Source: Candidatus Moraniibacteriota bacterium
Lineage (GTDB): Bacteria; Patescibacteriota; Minisyncoccia; Moranbacterales; UBA1568
Direction of reading: 5' to 3'
Length of the DNA: 56,619 nt
Assembly (NCBI GenBank): GCA_018499985.2
Contig: JAHBAT020000010.1
Coordinates: forward strand, 1-56,619
The notes below the pieces were generated by a model, which was not told the DNA's origin, did not search any database, and saw only the letters and a program-made list of their open reading frames with translations. Shown in pieces: positions 1 to 10,159 of the stretch; positions within the stretch are counted from its first letter, which is position 1; each line of letters starts with the position of its first letter. The translations under genes and the position numbers were made by a program.

Positions 1-2058
1 AAAAATACATACCTCAAGAAGCTTTTTCTAACCATTATTCTTGGAGGAGCCTTCCTTCTACCTCAGGTGGTGGAGGGGAAGAGTGTGAGTTGGAGTACGA
101 CAAGTATCCCAGAACTTTATTATGTCTGGTCATGGAATGTGGATCTCGAGGCTAATCCAAGCGCCAACTATGGATGGGCACCAGGGCTTAAACCAAATGC
201 CAATGCTACGGTCACTTATATTGCTGATATAAGGAACGCTGATACGGGCGCTGCTATTAATGATGGAGATACTTTGGCCGTGGGAACAAGGGTAACTTTT
301 GATATTCCACTTGATAATTCTCAAATTTCTTGGAATGGCACAGGAGATTCGGGGGATTCTCCTAACGGCCATTGGACTAATAATGCTGCTTATCCGACAG
401 ATTCAACGTTAGGCGATCTTGTTGCCACGGGTGTTATGACAGGAGGAAGTTGTGGCGGAGAGATAGTCACCCTTCCTCAAATGGTAGATGTGTATGTACC
501 ACTCTCAGTCAATCCTCCAAATATTCAAATTGTTCCCAGCGGTACTGCTACCGTAGTACAGGAAAATAGTACTACTTTTAGAGTGACTGGATCAGGTAGT
601 CTTGGTTTTTCTGTAAACTATCCAGCTACTTCAGGAAAGTTTTACTACATGTATAACAATGATATTTTCTGTGGCTTTTCTTCAGATAATCGCATAGCCA
701 TGGCTGACAAGGGAGTGCTTCAATGGGATTCTTGTGGATACAAATCTTTTGACGGTAAGACTTGCTATGGATCATACAGTAAGGCTCTTAATCCCTACAA
801 TTCTACACCCAAGCACCTATTAAATGTTCCAGCTCAGCAGATTGTTTTTAATCTCACAGTTCCATCAAATAACAACAACCCAAACCCACCATCTCTCACC
901 GGCCCAACCTCAGGTTCTACCAGTACCAGTTATCCTTTCAATACCCAAGCTACTGATCCTGATTCTGATACTCTCCATTACGGCATGGACTGGGATAACA
1001 ACAACACCGTAGATGAATGGATGCCAGCTTCAGGCTATGTCCCTTCTAACACTACTCAAACTTTCAATCACCAATGGGCTACCCCAGGAACATATACCAT
1101 AAAAGCCTTAGCACAAGATAGCAAAGGAGGAACCAGTGGCTGGAGCATCCCTCTTACCATTACGATTAGTACCATAGTCAACGGAGTCTGTGGATCAGCC
1201 AATGCTTTCCCAACCACTAATCCTCCTACCATAGGACTCTGTTTTCAAGGTGCCAATACCCCAGTCACCCCAGGAGCAGCTCCAGGTCCATACTCATGGA
1301 CTTGTCAGGGGAGTGGAGGGGGAACTAATGCATCCTGTAGTGCCCCATACCTTCCACCAGCTCCAGACTTCAATTTCCAAATCAATGGAGTAGTCGCGAA
1401 TGGAAGTCTTACTGTAGCCAGAAACGCTAACCTAAACATTATCTGGAACAATGTCACAAATGCCACCAGTTGTTCAGGTACCGGTAACAGCTGGGCAGGA
1501 GGCAAAGCTACCATAGGAGGGAATGACAATATCCAAGCTACCGCAGCCTCTCTCTACCAGCTCTCATGTACTGGCCCAGGAGGAACTACCACCAAACAAA
1601 TCTCAGTCACCCTCCAACCAACCTTAAAAATCTGTCAAAACTCTTGTTCAGGATCTATCGAACCACCAGCAAGCTTCAGTATGAACAGATATGACACTAA
1701 AAACCTCGTCGCTTGCTTCAATGACGCAGCCAGCTGTACAGACTCTACAGGAGACGTCACCACCAGTGCTACCTGGAGTGAAGGAGGAGGTAATCCAATC
1801 TCAATCTCTGGAGGCAGTCCAAAGACTCTTACAGCAGATAACGTAGGAACAGAATCATTCCAAGCTTCATACAATTCAAATACAGTCACCAGATCAGTCA
1901 CAGTTACCTGTACTGATGCAGGAGCTTGTCAAAGAGACTCGAGAAGTCAATCCCTCTGTCAAAAAGACACCTTCACCATCACAGACAACTGTGGAGTAAC
2001 CCAGAACTGTACCGGAGAAAAGACTTGTGATTACAATTGGAAGGAAGTGGCTCCTTAG
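1..2058 (+). CDS. Secreted PKD/Ig-like surface protein, 5' end missing
   Basis: The frame is open from base 1. Bases 1-66 encode a basic start (KNTYLKK) followed by a hydrophobic stretch (LFLTIILGGAFLL), which is a signal peptide, so the real start lies just upstream of the window and the GTG at 67 is internal. After a beta-rich N-terminal region, bases about 870-1170 encode a PKD-like domain (D-S-D near DPDSDTLHYGMDWD, then TPGTYTIKALAQD). It is followed by a Cys-containing module (GVCGSA ... SWTCQG ... CSAPY, about 1180-1350), one or two Ig-like repeats, and a Cys-rich C-terminus. Such modules mediate adhesion or cell-surface contact. No LPXTG or membrane anchor is visible. Codon choice is richer in CC/CA than in the housekeeping genes. 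The exact function and binding partner are unknown. Confidence 0.75.
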   Translation, partial: KNTYLKKLFLTIILGGAFLLPQVVEGKSVSWSTTSIPELYYVWSWNVDLEANPSANYGWAPGLKPNANATVTYIADIRNADTGAAINDGDTLAVGTRVTFDIPLDNSQISWNGTGDSGDSPNGHWTNNAAYPTDSTLGDLVATGVMTGGSCGGEIVTLPQMVDVYVPLSVNPPNIQIVPSGTATVVQENSTTFRVTGSGSLGFSVNYPATSGKFYYMYNNDIFCGFSSDNRIAMADKGVLQWDSCGYKSFDGKTCYGSYSKALNPYNSTPKHLLNVPAQQIVFNLTVPSNNNNPNPPSLTGPTSGSTSTSYPFNTQATDPDSDTLHYGMDWDNNNTVDEWMPASGYVPSNTTQTFNHQWATPGTYTIKALAQDSKGGTSGWSIPLTITISTIVNGVCGSANAFPTTNPPTIGLCFQGANTPVTPGAAPGPYSWTCQGSGGGTNASCSAPYLPPAPDFNFQINGVVANGSLTVARNANLNIIWNNVTNATSCSGTGNSWAGGKATIGGNDNIQATAASLYQLSCTGPGGTTTKQISVTLQPTLKICQNSCSGSIEPPASFSMNRYDTKNLVACFNDAASCTDSTGDVTTSATWSEGGGNPISISGGSPKTLTADNVGTESFQASYNSNTVTRSVTVTCTDAGACQRDSRSQSLCQKDTFTITDNCGVTQNCTGEKTCDYNWKEVAP

Positions 2059-2086
2059 CCCTTCGAGAGACTTAGGATAGAAAAGC

Positions 2087-2111
2087 AAAACCACCCTCAA
2101 GGGGTGGTTTT
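2087..2111 (+). terminator. Intrinsic terminator after surface protein gene
   Basis: A 10-bp perfect stem (AAAACCACCC at 2087-2096 with GGGTGGTTTT at 2102-2111) with a 5-nt loop, followed by T-rich sequence. It closes the surface protein gene. Confidence 0.85.
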
Positions 2112-2120
2112 GTCTTACCC

Positions 2121-2149
2121 TTGCCAAAAGGGGTTTTCTCTGGTAGACT
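2121..2149 (+). promoter_or_regulatory. Promoter for rpsF-ssb-rpsR-efp
   Basis: TTGCCA (2121-2126), a 17-bp spacer and TAGACT (2144-2149). It lies between the upstream terminator and rpsF and gives a leader of about 125 nt. Confidence 0.65.
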
Positions 2150-2280
2150 TTGGAAACAACTGAGAAAGTCCGACGTTTTCCCGCCCCGAGCCTGTCGAGG
2201 GGACCAGGAAGACACCTACCGCTTGTAGCAGGATTTCTCTTTGTACAGCGGTTTTTAAATATCTAAATACGTATATTAGT
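2150..2280 (+). promoter_or_regulatory. rpsF leader with candidate S6:S18-binding hairpin
   Basis: The leader folds into a CTGGT/ACCAG-closed domain holding GACTTT/AAAGTC and CCCC/GGGG hairpins. It is followed at 2213-2232 by a small hairpin: CCT, a three-base bulge ACC, GCT, loop TGT, AGC, AGG. A bulged hairpin presenting a CCG trinucleotide before rpsF is the described binding motif by which the S6:S18 complex represses its own mRNA. Location and bulge match, but the assignment is by eye. The start codon itself has no Shine-Dalgarno site. Confidence 0.5.
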
Positions 2281-2778
2281 ATGGTTGAATACGAACTTTT
2301 TTACCTTGTAGGTGAAACAAAGGAAGCGGAGCTTCCTCGTATTAAAGAAGTAGTGGCTAAAATAGTGACTGATGAGGGCGGAGTTTTTCTTGCTCCTGAA
2401 ACAGAGGAGAAGCGTAAGCTGGCTTATATGGTTAAGAAAGAAACTCGGGGTATCTATATTGCTCGTCGCTTCACTCTTCCTGATCACGACGAACAAGATC
2501 AGGAAACAGTAGAAGTTCATCCAATGAACAAAATTAATCGTGCATTGATGCTTTCTAAGGATGTCCTTCGCTTCCTTATCTTGCGTGCCGATGAGCTCCC
2601 TGAACTTAAGGCTATCCCGCGAGTAGAAAAGCCGAAGACTGAAGGAAAGAATAATCGTTATGAGCGTCGTGGTGCTATGCGCGCAATGCCAGAAGCTCCT
2701 GTGACTAAAGATGAGGGCAATAAAGCAGTTTCTAGCGAACAAATTGATCAGCAACTTAAAACCAAGCTTGATATCTAA
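2281..2778 (+). CDS. rpsF: 30S ribosomal protein bS6
   Basis: bS6 binds the central domain of 16S rRNA together with bS18. Residues 1-100 show the ferredoxin-like S6 fold (YELFYLVGE strand at the start, RGIYIARRF in the middle, LRFLIL near 95). The last 65 residues are a basic and polar extension beyond the usual 95-135 aa. It is first in an operon with ssb and rpsR, the classical bacterial order. The ATG at 2281 has no Shine-Dalgarno site; it follows an AT-rich stretch. The leader probably carries autoregulation. Confidence 0.95.
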   Translation: MVEYELFYLVGETKEAELPRIKEVVAKIVTDEGGVFLAPETEEKRKLAYMVKKETRGIYIARRFTLPDHDEQDQETVEVHPMNKINRALMLSKDVLRFLILRADELPELKAIPRVEKPKTEGKNNRYERRGAMRAMPEAPVTKDEGNKAVSSEQIDQQLKTKLDI

Positions 2779-2800
2779 TCAAACTAAATAACATACGTCT

Positions 2801-3295
2801 ATGAACGTAAATAAAGTTATTCTCGTAGGGCGCTTGACTCGTGATCCAGAAATCCGCACTACTCCAGGCGGTCAGTCAGTAGCCACTATTAGTATGGCGA
2901 CTAACAGCTTTTGGACTGACAAGAGTGGCCAGAAACAAGATAAGACTGAGTATCATAATGTCGTTCTTTGGGGGAGGCAGGCGGAAATTGCCTCACAATA
3001 TCTCACCAAGGGACAGGAGTGCTTTATCGAAGGAAGGTTACAGACGAGAGCTTATACAGGTAAGGATGGCGTAGAACGTCGTACGACCGAAGTAATTGGA
3101 GAAACGATGCAGCTTGGAAGTCGCGCTCAGGGCGGATCTGCTCAACAAGGTGGCGGTAGCACTCCAAGGACGTACAATAGTGCTCCTGCAAGTGCTCCAA
3201 GAAAAACAGAAAGTCAGCTTGAAGAGGAAAGTATCCCCACTATCAATCTCGATGATGAAGTTGATGAAATTCGTATCGAAGATGTCCCATTTTAA
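2801..3295 (+). CDS. ssb: Single-stranded DNA-binding protein
   Basis: SSB coats single-stranded DNA during replication, repair and recombination. The N-terminal 110 residues form the OB fold (MNVNKVILVGRLTRDPEIR, then FIEGRLQTRAYTGKDG). A Gly/Gln/Ser-rich linker follows, then an acidic tip ending EDVPF, the variant of DDDIPF that recruits partner proteins. The length of 164 aa is normal. It lies 22 bp after rpsF and 28 bp before rpsR. The start context has no Shine-Dalgarno site. Confidence 0.96.
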   Translation: MNVNKVILVGRLTRDPEIRTTPGGQSVATISMATNSFWTDKSGQKQDKTEYHNVVLWGRQAEIASQYLTKGQECFIEGRLQTRAYTGKDGVERRTTEVIGETMQLGSRAQGGSAQQGGGSTPRTYNSAPASAPRKTESQLEEESIPTINLDDEVDEIRIEDVPF

Positions 3296-3323
3296 ATCAT
3301 TTGTTTATTAAAAGTGCACCACT

Positions 3324-3518
3324 ATGGATGTAGCAATGTCAAAAAAATTACAGAACCTCGATTATAAAGATGCTTATTTCTTGCGTCGTTTTTTGAACTC
3401 ACAAGGAAAGATGTATCCTCCAAAACGTCATGGACTTACTGCTAAAGAGCAGCGTAAATTGGCTCAGGCAGTAAAGCGCGCTCGTTTTATGGCTTTGGTA
3501 CCATACGTCATCAACTAA
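3324..3518 (+). CDS. rpsR: 30S ribosomal protein bS18
   Basis: bS18 pairs with bS6 on the platform of the small subunit. The family core is plain (YKDAYFLRRFLNSQGKMYPP, then AKEQRKLAQAVKRARFMALVPY). The start may be the ATG at 3324 or the one at 3336 (MSKKLQ); 3324 was kept because it sits in the CTATG context used by many genes here. In most bacteria rplI (bL9) follows; here efp follows after 10 bp and no bL9 gene is present, as reported for many CPR lineages. Confidence 0.93.
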   Translation: MDVAMSKKLQNLDYKDAYFLRRFLNSQGKMYPPKRHGLTAKEQRKLAQAVKRARFMALVPYVIN

Positions 3519-3528
3519 CACCAGTCCC

Positions 3529-4086
3529 ATGTTAGGAATAACAGAAATCAAAAACGGCAAAAAAATTGTCTGGAACAATGAGCCCTACGAAGTAGTAGAT
3601 TATCTACACTCTAAGACGGGGCGAGCTGGAGCGGTCCTTCGTACCAAACTTCGAAACTTGATGACAGGAGCTATGCTCGACTGTACCTTTCAGGGCGGAG
3701 ATAAACTAGAGGAGGCCAATATAGCCAAAGCGCATGCTCAGTATCTCTATGCCACAGGTGATGAGTATGAATTCATGGACAATGAGACCTTTGAGCAGTT
3801 CGCTCTTTCAGAGGCCATGCTTGGTAATGCTAAGGGTTATCTAGTCGAGGGGACGGAGGTCATTTTGCTTACCTGGAATGGAACACCTTTGACGGTTGAA
3901 TTGCCAGCCAAGGTGACTCTTCTTGTTACGGATGCACCTCCTGGGCTCAAAGGAGACACTGCTTCTGGTGGAGATAAGGTGGTAACAGTAGAAACTGGGA
4001 TGCAGGTAACGACGCCGTTATTTGTCAAAACAGGTGATCGTATTATTATCAATACTGACCGCGGAACATACGTCTCAAGAGCATAA
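3529..4086 (+). CDS. efp: Translation elongation factor P
   Basis: EF-P relieves ribosome stalling at polyproline runs by binding between the P and E sites. The protein is 185 aa with the three beta-barrel domains and the C-terminal signature (TGDRIIINTDRGTYVSR). The domain I tip, which is post-translationally modified in many bacteria, reads SKTGRAGA with Arg at position 32, where E. coli has the lysine modified by EpmA. Arg32 is the residue rhamnosylated by EarP in Pseudomonas and Neisseria. No modification enzyme is visible in the window. It is the last gene of the rpsF operon and is closed by a strong terminator. Confidence 0.95.
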   Translation: MLGITEIKNGKKIVWNNEPYEVVDYLHSKTGRAGAVLRTKLRNLMTGAMLDCTFQGGDKLEEANIAKAHAQYLYATGDEYEFMDNETFEQFALSEAMLGNAKGYLVEGTEVILLTWNGTPLTVELPAKVTLLVTDAPPGLKGDTASGGDKVVTVETGMQVTTPLFVKTGDRIIINTDRGTYVSRA

Positions 4087-4105
4087 TTAAGGCTCAAATA
4101 AAGTG

Positions 4106-4137
4106 AAAAAGGGCAATTTAGACAGTTGCCCTTTTTT
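4106..4137 (+). terminator. Intrinsic terminator after efp
   Basis: An 11-bp stem (AAAAAGGGCAA / TTGCCCTTTTT) with a 9-nt loop and a following T-run. Confidence 0.9.
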
Positions 4138-4189
4138 GTTTTTTCCGCTATTATTAAGGAGGTTATTGCTTAAAAAAGAGGTATTCTCT

Positions 4190-4576
4190 ATGTCACTACG
4201 AGCTTTCCAAATAGGTGTCTTTCTTTGTACTCTTTTGGCGCTCGGTTCATTTGTAGGGGTTATTTTAAAGGTAGATCCTGACACCGGAGGAGTTTTGGGA
4301 AAAGGCTTATTTTTTAGTAGCCTTTTTGCTTTTACTCTAGGAGTTATCATGGAAATTATGATAATGGTGTACAAAAAAGGTCTTGGCGAAGAAAGGGCGG
4401 CAAAGCATATTGGAGGAGCTTTGCGTCAGGCGTTTCTTTTGAATTTACTCGTCCTTATTAATACCCTTCTTCTCTATCGAGATATCTGGGTATGGTGGCT
4501 GGCGCTTCTTTTTTTCGCATTCATTTTGCTTTTGGAATTTACAGCACGTAATTTTCACAAAGGTGAACAGCAGTAA
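4190..4576 (+). CDS. Small four-helix membrane protein, function unknown
   Basis: The ATG at 4190 was chosen because an upstream in-frame start would translate through the efp terminator; AGAGG at 4178-4182 is a plausible ribosome binding site. The 128-aa protein has four hydrophobic helices (about residues 6-26, 40-62, 82-98, 101-119) and a short polar tail ending KGEQQ. The loop between helices 2 and 3 (KKGLGEERAAKHIGG) is the most polar region. No family is recognised. It lies 39 bp before gyrB on the same strand, which may be co-transcription but says little about its job. Confidence 0.7.
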   Translation: MSLRAFQIGVFLCTLLALGSFVGVILKVDPDTGGVLGKGLFFSSLFAFTLGVIMEIMIMVYKKGLGEERAAKHIGGALRQAFLLNLLVLINTLLLYRDIWVWWLALLFFAFILLLEFTARNFHKGEQQ

Positions 4577-4582
4577 TGATAA

Positions 4583-6655
<2,073 letters not shown>

Positions 6656-6664
6656 GCCTTTTTC

Positions 6665-6693
6665 TTGACGTTTTGAGGTAAAGCTGGTAGAAT
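6665..6693 (+). promoter_or_regulatory. Promoter for zinc-ribbon gene and rplY
   Basis: TTGACG (6665-6670), a 17-bp spacer and TAGAAT (6688-6693), directly after gyrB. Confidence 0.7.
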
Positions 6694-6752
6694 CGAAAAA
6701 CCTTTAGGCTATCTTTAAGAAGGGCTTAAATGACGTTTTACAATAAAGAACT

Positions 6753-7079
6753 ATGAAGTTTCCTCTTGAGAATCTACAAGCACTTGTTCGATGTATCGCT
6801 TGCAATCAAAGTAAGTCAGCGAGAAAGATTGTTGTTTTAGATGAACAAGAGAAAAAAACCACCTTGCATGTTGTTTGCGATCAGTGTGGAGGAGCATCTC
6901 TTGTGCATCTCTCTTTGGGGCAAATGGGAATTGTGAGCTTGGGAGTAATGACTGATCTTGAGCAAAGTGAAGCCAAAAGACTCTACCAAGGAGCACCTAT
7001 CTCAGCGGAAGATGTCTTCAAAACACATCAGTACCTAAAAGAGTACCAGGGTGATATAAAGGATTTGATTGCTTCATAA
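6753..7079 (+). CDS. Small zinc-ribbon protein, function unknown
   Basis: The 108-aa protein has two Cys pairs, CIAC (about residues 14-17) and CDQC (about 42-45), spaced as in a zinc ribbon. The C-terminal half is helical and charged (SAEDVFKTHQYLKEYQGDIKDL). No enzyme motif is seen. It has its own consensus promoter and is followed after 30 bp by rplY. Regulatory or RNA-binding roles are typical of such small ribbons but are not shown here. Confidence 0.65.
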   Translation: MKFPLENLQALVRCIACNQSKSARKIVVLDEQEKKTTLHVVCDQCGGASLVHLSLGQMGIVSLGVMTDLEQSEAKRLYQGAPISAEDVFKTHQYLKEYQGDIKDLIAS

Positions 7080-7109
7080 GTAAATAAGTACTATTAATGA
7101 TAATAATGT

Positions 7110-7757
7110 ATGAGCAAAGGGCTTAACCTCGCTGTTACCAAGCGTGAAAAACAATCAACGAAAGAAATAGTAGCTGAGAGAAAGCTTGGAAAAATTCCAG
7201 CAGTTCTTTACAGTCATGGACAAGAAGCAGAAATGCTTTGGATTGACTATATTACTTTTTCGAAGGTATACAAAGTTGCCGGACACAGTAGTGTGGTTAC
7301 TTTGGAGGGTGCCAAAAAGAATCTGGGTGTTATCATTCAGGAAATACAGCTCCATCCTCTTTCAGGACGCTTCTCTCATGTAGACCTCTATCAGGTGCAT
7401 ATGGACGAAGCTTTGGAGGCTCAGATTCCATTGGTATTCACTGGAACAGCTGCCGCGGTGCGTGAGCTTGGCGGTATGCTCGTAAAGACACTTGAAGAAG
7501 TAGAGGTGAGCTGTCTTCCAAAGGACCTGCCGCATGAAATTGAAGTAGATATCCAAACGTTGGCTACTTTTGAAGACAATATCAAAATTAAAGATATTAA
7601 GCTGCCTAAGGGAGTAACAATGCTTGTTGATGCTGAAACAGTAGTAGCCCTTGTGGAAGCTCCTCGTAGTGAAGAGGAAATGGCTGCTCTTGATGAAAAA
7701 GTAACAGCTGATGTTACTAAGGTAGAGGGTGTTACCAAGGAGGCTGATAAAGCATAG
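7110..7757 (+). CDS. rplY: 50S ribosomal protein bL25 (general stress protein CTC type)
   Basis: bL25 binds 5S rRNA in the large subunit. The N-terminal domain (residues 1-95) contains GKIPAVLYSHG and HPLSGRFSHVDLYQV. The C-terminal TL5/CTC domain (about 96-185) contains the ELGGMLVKTLEEVEVSCLP region and a V-D-A-E-T-V-V strand. The acidic tail is common in the long CTC form, and 215 aa is normal for it. It is the last gene before a terminator that separates it from the convergent pth gene. Confidence 0.93.
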   Translation: MSKGLNLAVTKREKQSTKEIVAERKLGKIPAVLYSHGQEAEMLWIDYITFSKVYKVAGHSSVVTLEGAKKNLGVIIQEIQLHPLSGRFSHVDLYQVHMDEALEAQIPLVFTGTAAAVRELGGMLVKTLEEVEVSCLPKDLPHEIEVDIQTLATFEDNIKIKDIKLPKGVTMLVDAETVVALVEAPRSEEEMAALDEKVTADVTKVEGVTKEADKA

Positions 7758-7782
7758 TTATTGACCTGGTAGCATTCACCGT

Positions 7783-7826
7783 AAAGCTCTTTGGTCAAAA
7801 CGTCAGTTGACAAAAAAGAGCTTTTT
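7783..7826 (+). terminator. Terminator after rplY
   Basis: The stem is AAAGCTCTTT with AAAGAGCTTT, plus an inner GTCAA/TTGAC pair, followed by T-rich sequence. Confidence 0.75.
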
Positions 7827-7861
7827 CGCTAAAGTAGTATTTCCTGTTCTTTAGAAAATAT

Positions 7862-7977
7862 CTTTTCGACTCAATTCTGATTACAGGGTGAAAGAAGACA
7901 TCCCTCCTAGTCTTTTTTCGCTGAAATGAAATAAAACCTCGGTTTTTTTCGGCTGTAGTCAGAATTGAGTCGAAAAG
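7862..7977. repeat. 116-bp element with 24-bp terminal inverted repeats
   Basis: The left arm 7862-7885 and right arm 7954-7977 are reverse complements with one mismatch in 24. The 68 bp between them hold no ORF. The element sits between the rplY terminator and the pth terminator, so it is not needed for either. Size and ends suggest a MITE-like insertion or a long-hairpin RNA. The TCAGAATTGA decamer in its right arm also begins the elements at 12861 and 41846. Confidence 0.6.
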
Positions 7978-7978
7978 G

Positions 7979-8010
7979 AAAAGCCCCCGCTATGCGGGGG
8001 CTTTTGTTTT
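7979..8010. terminator. Bidirectional terminator between rplY and pth
   Basis: A 12-bp stem (AAAAGCCCCCGC / GCGGGGGCTTTT) with loop TAT. A-run and T-run on both sides fit use from both strands, mainly for pth. Confidence 0.85.
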
Positions 8011-8022
8011 TCTAAAGATACT

Positions 8023-8562
8023 TTATTCAATAAAGGTAGGCGTACTAAAAGTTTTCTCAAAGAGTGCTTGCAGAAGCTCTTCTTCAGGTGGAGTAAAGTT
8101 TTCGAGAACGTAATTGTGAGATGGTTCACAGTAGCCAAGGGTATCACTTGGCCTTCCAATGCCAATACGGATACGCTTAAAATCTTGTGTCCTTAAATGA
8201 TCGATAATGCTTTGGACGCCATTATTGCCAGCAGCTCGAGAGGAAAGGGTAAGTTTTACTTTTCCTGAAGGTATATCCATATCATCATGGATAACAATAA
8301 TTTTGTTGAGGGTAAGTTTGTAGTAATGAATGATCTTAGCTACTGCTAGGCCAGAGTTATTCATGAGAGTAGCAGGTTTAAAAAGGAGTACTTTTTGTGT
8401 ACCTAGAGTGCCCTTGGAGACAAAGCCTGAAAGATTTTTTTCTTCGGTCCATGCGTCACACTGGTGGGTGTGATGAATATAATCAAGTGCCAAAAAACCA
8501 GCATTGTGACGGGTGCGTTCGTACTTTTTGCCAATATTACCAAGACCAATAATGAGAAGCAT
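8023..8562 (-). CDS. pth: Peptidyl-tRNA hydrolase
   Basis: Pth frees tRNA from prematurely released peptidyl-tRNA. The 179-aa product starts LLIIGLGNIGKKYERTRHN with the catalytic His19 in RHNAGF, and has the HDDMDIPSGKVKL and GGHNG-like SRAAGNNGVQSI regions and RIGIGRP near the C-terminus. The start at 8562 matches the family N-terminus; the longer frame upstream overlaps the LCP gene and was rejected. It begins 4 bp after the LCP stop codon, so the two genes form a minus-strand operon. Confidence 0.95.
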   Translation of the reverse strand: MLLIIGLGNIGKKYERTRHNAGFLALDYIHHTHQCDAWTEEKNLSGFVSKGTLGTQKVLLFKPATLMNNSGLAVAKIIHYYKLTLNKIIVIHDDMDIPSGKVKLTLSSRAAGNNGVQSIIDHLRTQDFKRIRIGIGRPSDTLGYCEPSHNYVLENFTPPEEELLQALFEKTFSTPTFIE

Positions 8563-8566
8563 AGAT

Positions 8567-10159
8567 TTAGGGGTTGTTTTCAATAATGAGAGGCTCTCCT
8601 TCTTTTGTATCAGATGAGAGAGAATCTTCAAAGAATTCTTCTCTCGGGAGTTCAGTAGTCTTTGCCCCAACGAGGAGAATGAAATCACCAGAGGTGTTTT
8701 CGGGTATCTCTATGGGTAGTGAGTCAACTTTCTCAAGAGAAAGTTTCTTCATAAGTGTGTCGAGTGACCAGGGTTTTTTTAGGGTAGTCCTATCTAGAAG
8801 CATACTCTGTTCTGGCCACGAATCATAGTCACGAAGAGAAATGAGTTCAATATTTTGAGGAAAAAATTCATCAAAAAGGTTTTTTGTATTTACGGCCTGT
8901 AGACGTTTTTCGGATGGATAAAGAATGGCAAGAGAGGCTTGTTCTTTTGTGAGCTCTTCCTTGCGCTTCTGGAAGAGTTCTCGAGAAAAGATGGACTGAC
9001 TAACTTCCTTGGTTTCTTGCCAGTTACCGGAACGAGGCACAAGAATAAAAGCACTTACACCACCAAGTGGAACATGGGAAACACGAAGAAGGCTTTCTTT
9101 TTTCCAGGCATCAATAACTAGGGTCTCTATGTTTTGCGTGTCCACTCGTTTTGATAGAGCAAAAAAGCTTTCCATTTCAGCTAGGGTAGCATCTGTTTTG
9201 ACGCTCTCGCCAAGAATATCAAGAAGTTTAAGCATGGTATCAAAATTATAGAGAAAACTATTAGAAAAAGCTTTTTCCTTGAGTGCCGAAATAACTTGTT
9301 GTTGACGCTTGGCACGGCCAAAATCTCCCTCAGGATCATCATGTCGCTCTCTTACGTACTTGAGAGCGGTTTTGCCATCAAGAGTTTGCCAACCTTTTTT
9401 GAGCTCAAAGGTTTCGTAGCTGTAGTTTTTACCAGGATAGCGTTCATCATAAATATCACGCATTACTTCTACATTGATACCGCCAAAAGTATCGATAATT
9501 TTTTCGAAACCATCAAAGTCAAGAATAAAAGTATAGTGGATGGGTTCACCAGTTATTTCAGAAGTAGCTTTTTTGATGATGTCTGTGCTTTGATTTTGGT
9601 TGAGACCGTACTGGTAGAGGGAATTTATTTTAGCAGAAACCCGTTCATCATCTAGTGTGATATAGAGATCTCTTGGAAGTGAAATAAGCCCCACCTTATG
9701 CTTTTCGGTATCAATACTCGCAAGCATGATAGTGTCGGTGAGGTTTTTCCCGGGGTAGCTTTCACCAGCTCTTCCAAGAAGAAGAATATTTATTCTTCCG
9801 TCATCAGTTTTTTTGAGTCGATCGCTTGGGTTGTCTCGAAAAACTTGCGTTAGTGATCCAACCTGAGAGAGGAAAGAGGGGCTCTCTTGGTTTTTGAGCT
9901 GTATGGTACTCAGAGTCCCCAAAAGGCGTACGCCAAAAATAATGATCAAAAGAGTAAGTATGCCTAAAATAATCAGCCCAAAACGGAGGAGATTCTTTTT
10001 TAGATAGGGGCGACGTTTGGTAAAGAGTTTTGTTTTTGGGGGGATGGCCTCGAGAGTGGGTTTTTGGGGTTTTACGGGAGGGTGCTGTGTCAAAGCAGGC
10101 TTAGCGAGAGGCATGGCAGGAGGGTGATTTTTTGGCTGTGCTCGTCTGACGCTATCCAT
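8567..10159 (-). CDS. LytR-CpsA-Psr (LCP) family cell-wall ligase
   Basis: LCP proteins transfer lipid-linked glycopolymers to peptidoglycan outside the membrane. The protein has a Pro/Lys-rich cytoplasmic N-terminus, one membrane helix at residues 59-80, and then the LCP domain with its signatures (RINILLLGRAGE, NLTDTIMLASID, LISLPRDLYI, RERHDDPEGDFGRAKRQQQ). A C-terminal region of about 190 residues resembles a LytR_C-type domain. At 530 aa it is at the long end of the family. Glycosyltransferases at 52646 and 54140 could supply a substrate, but this is inference. Confidence 0.88.
   Translation of the reverse strand: MDSVRRAQPKNHPPAMPLAKPALTQHPPVKPQKPTLEAIPPKTKLFTKRRPYLKKNLLRFGLIILGILTLLIIIFGVRLLGTLSTIQLKNQESPSFLSQVGSLTQVFRDNPSDRLKKTDDGRINILLLGRAGESYPGKNLTDTIMLASIDTEKHKVGLISLPRDLYITLDDERVSAKINSLYQYGLNQNQSTDIIKKATSEITGEPIHYTFILDFDGFEKIIDTFGGINVEVMRDIYDERYPGKNYSYETFELKKGWQTLDGKTALKYVRERHDDPEGDFGRAKRQQQVISALKEKAFSNSFLYNFDTMLKLLDILGESVKTDATLAEMESFFALSKRVDTQNIETLVIDAWKKESLLRVSHVPLGGVSAFILVPRSGNWQETKEVSQSIFSRELFQKRKEELTKEQASLAILYPSEKRLQAVNTKNLFDEFFPQNIELISLRDYDSWPEQSMLLDRTTLKKPWSLDTLMKKLSLEKVDSLPIEIPENTSGDFILLVGAKTTELPREEFFEDSLSSDTKEGEPLIIENNP

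Noticed and set aside
2058-2205. Words CCTTCGAGAGACTTAGG and CCCCGAGCCTGTCGAGGGG as dispersed palindromic repeats
   Set aside because: They resemble palindromes common in many genomes but share too little with each other to call a repeat here.
4103-4189. N-terminal extension of the small membrane protein
   Set aside because: Would translate through the efp terminator hairpin; the ATG at 4190 has a better context.
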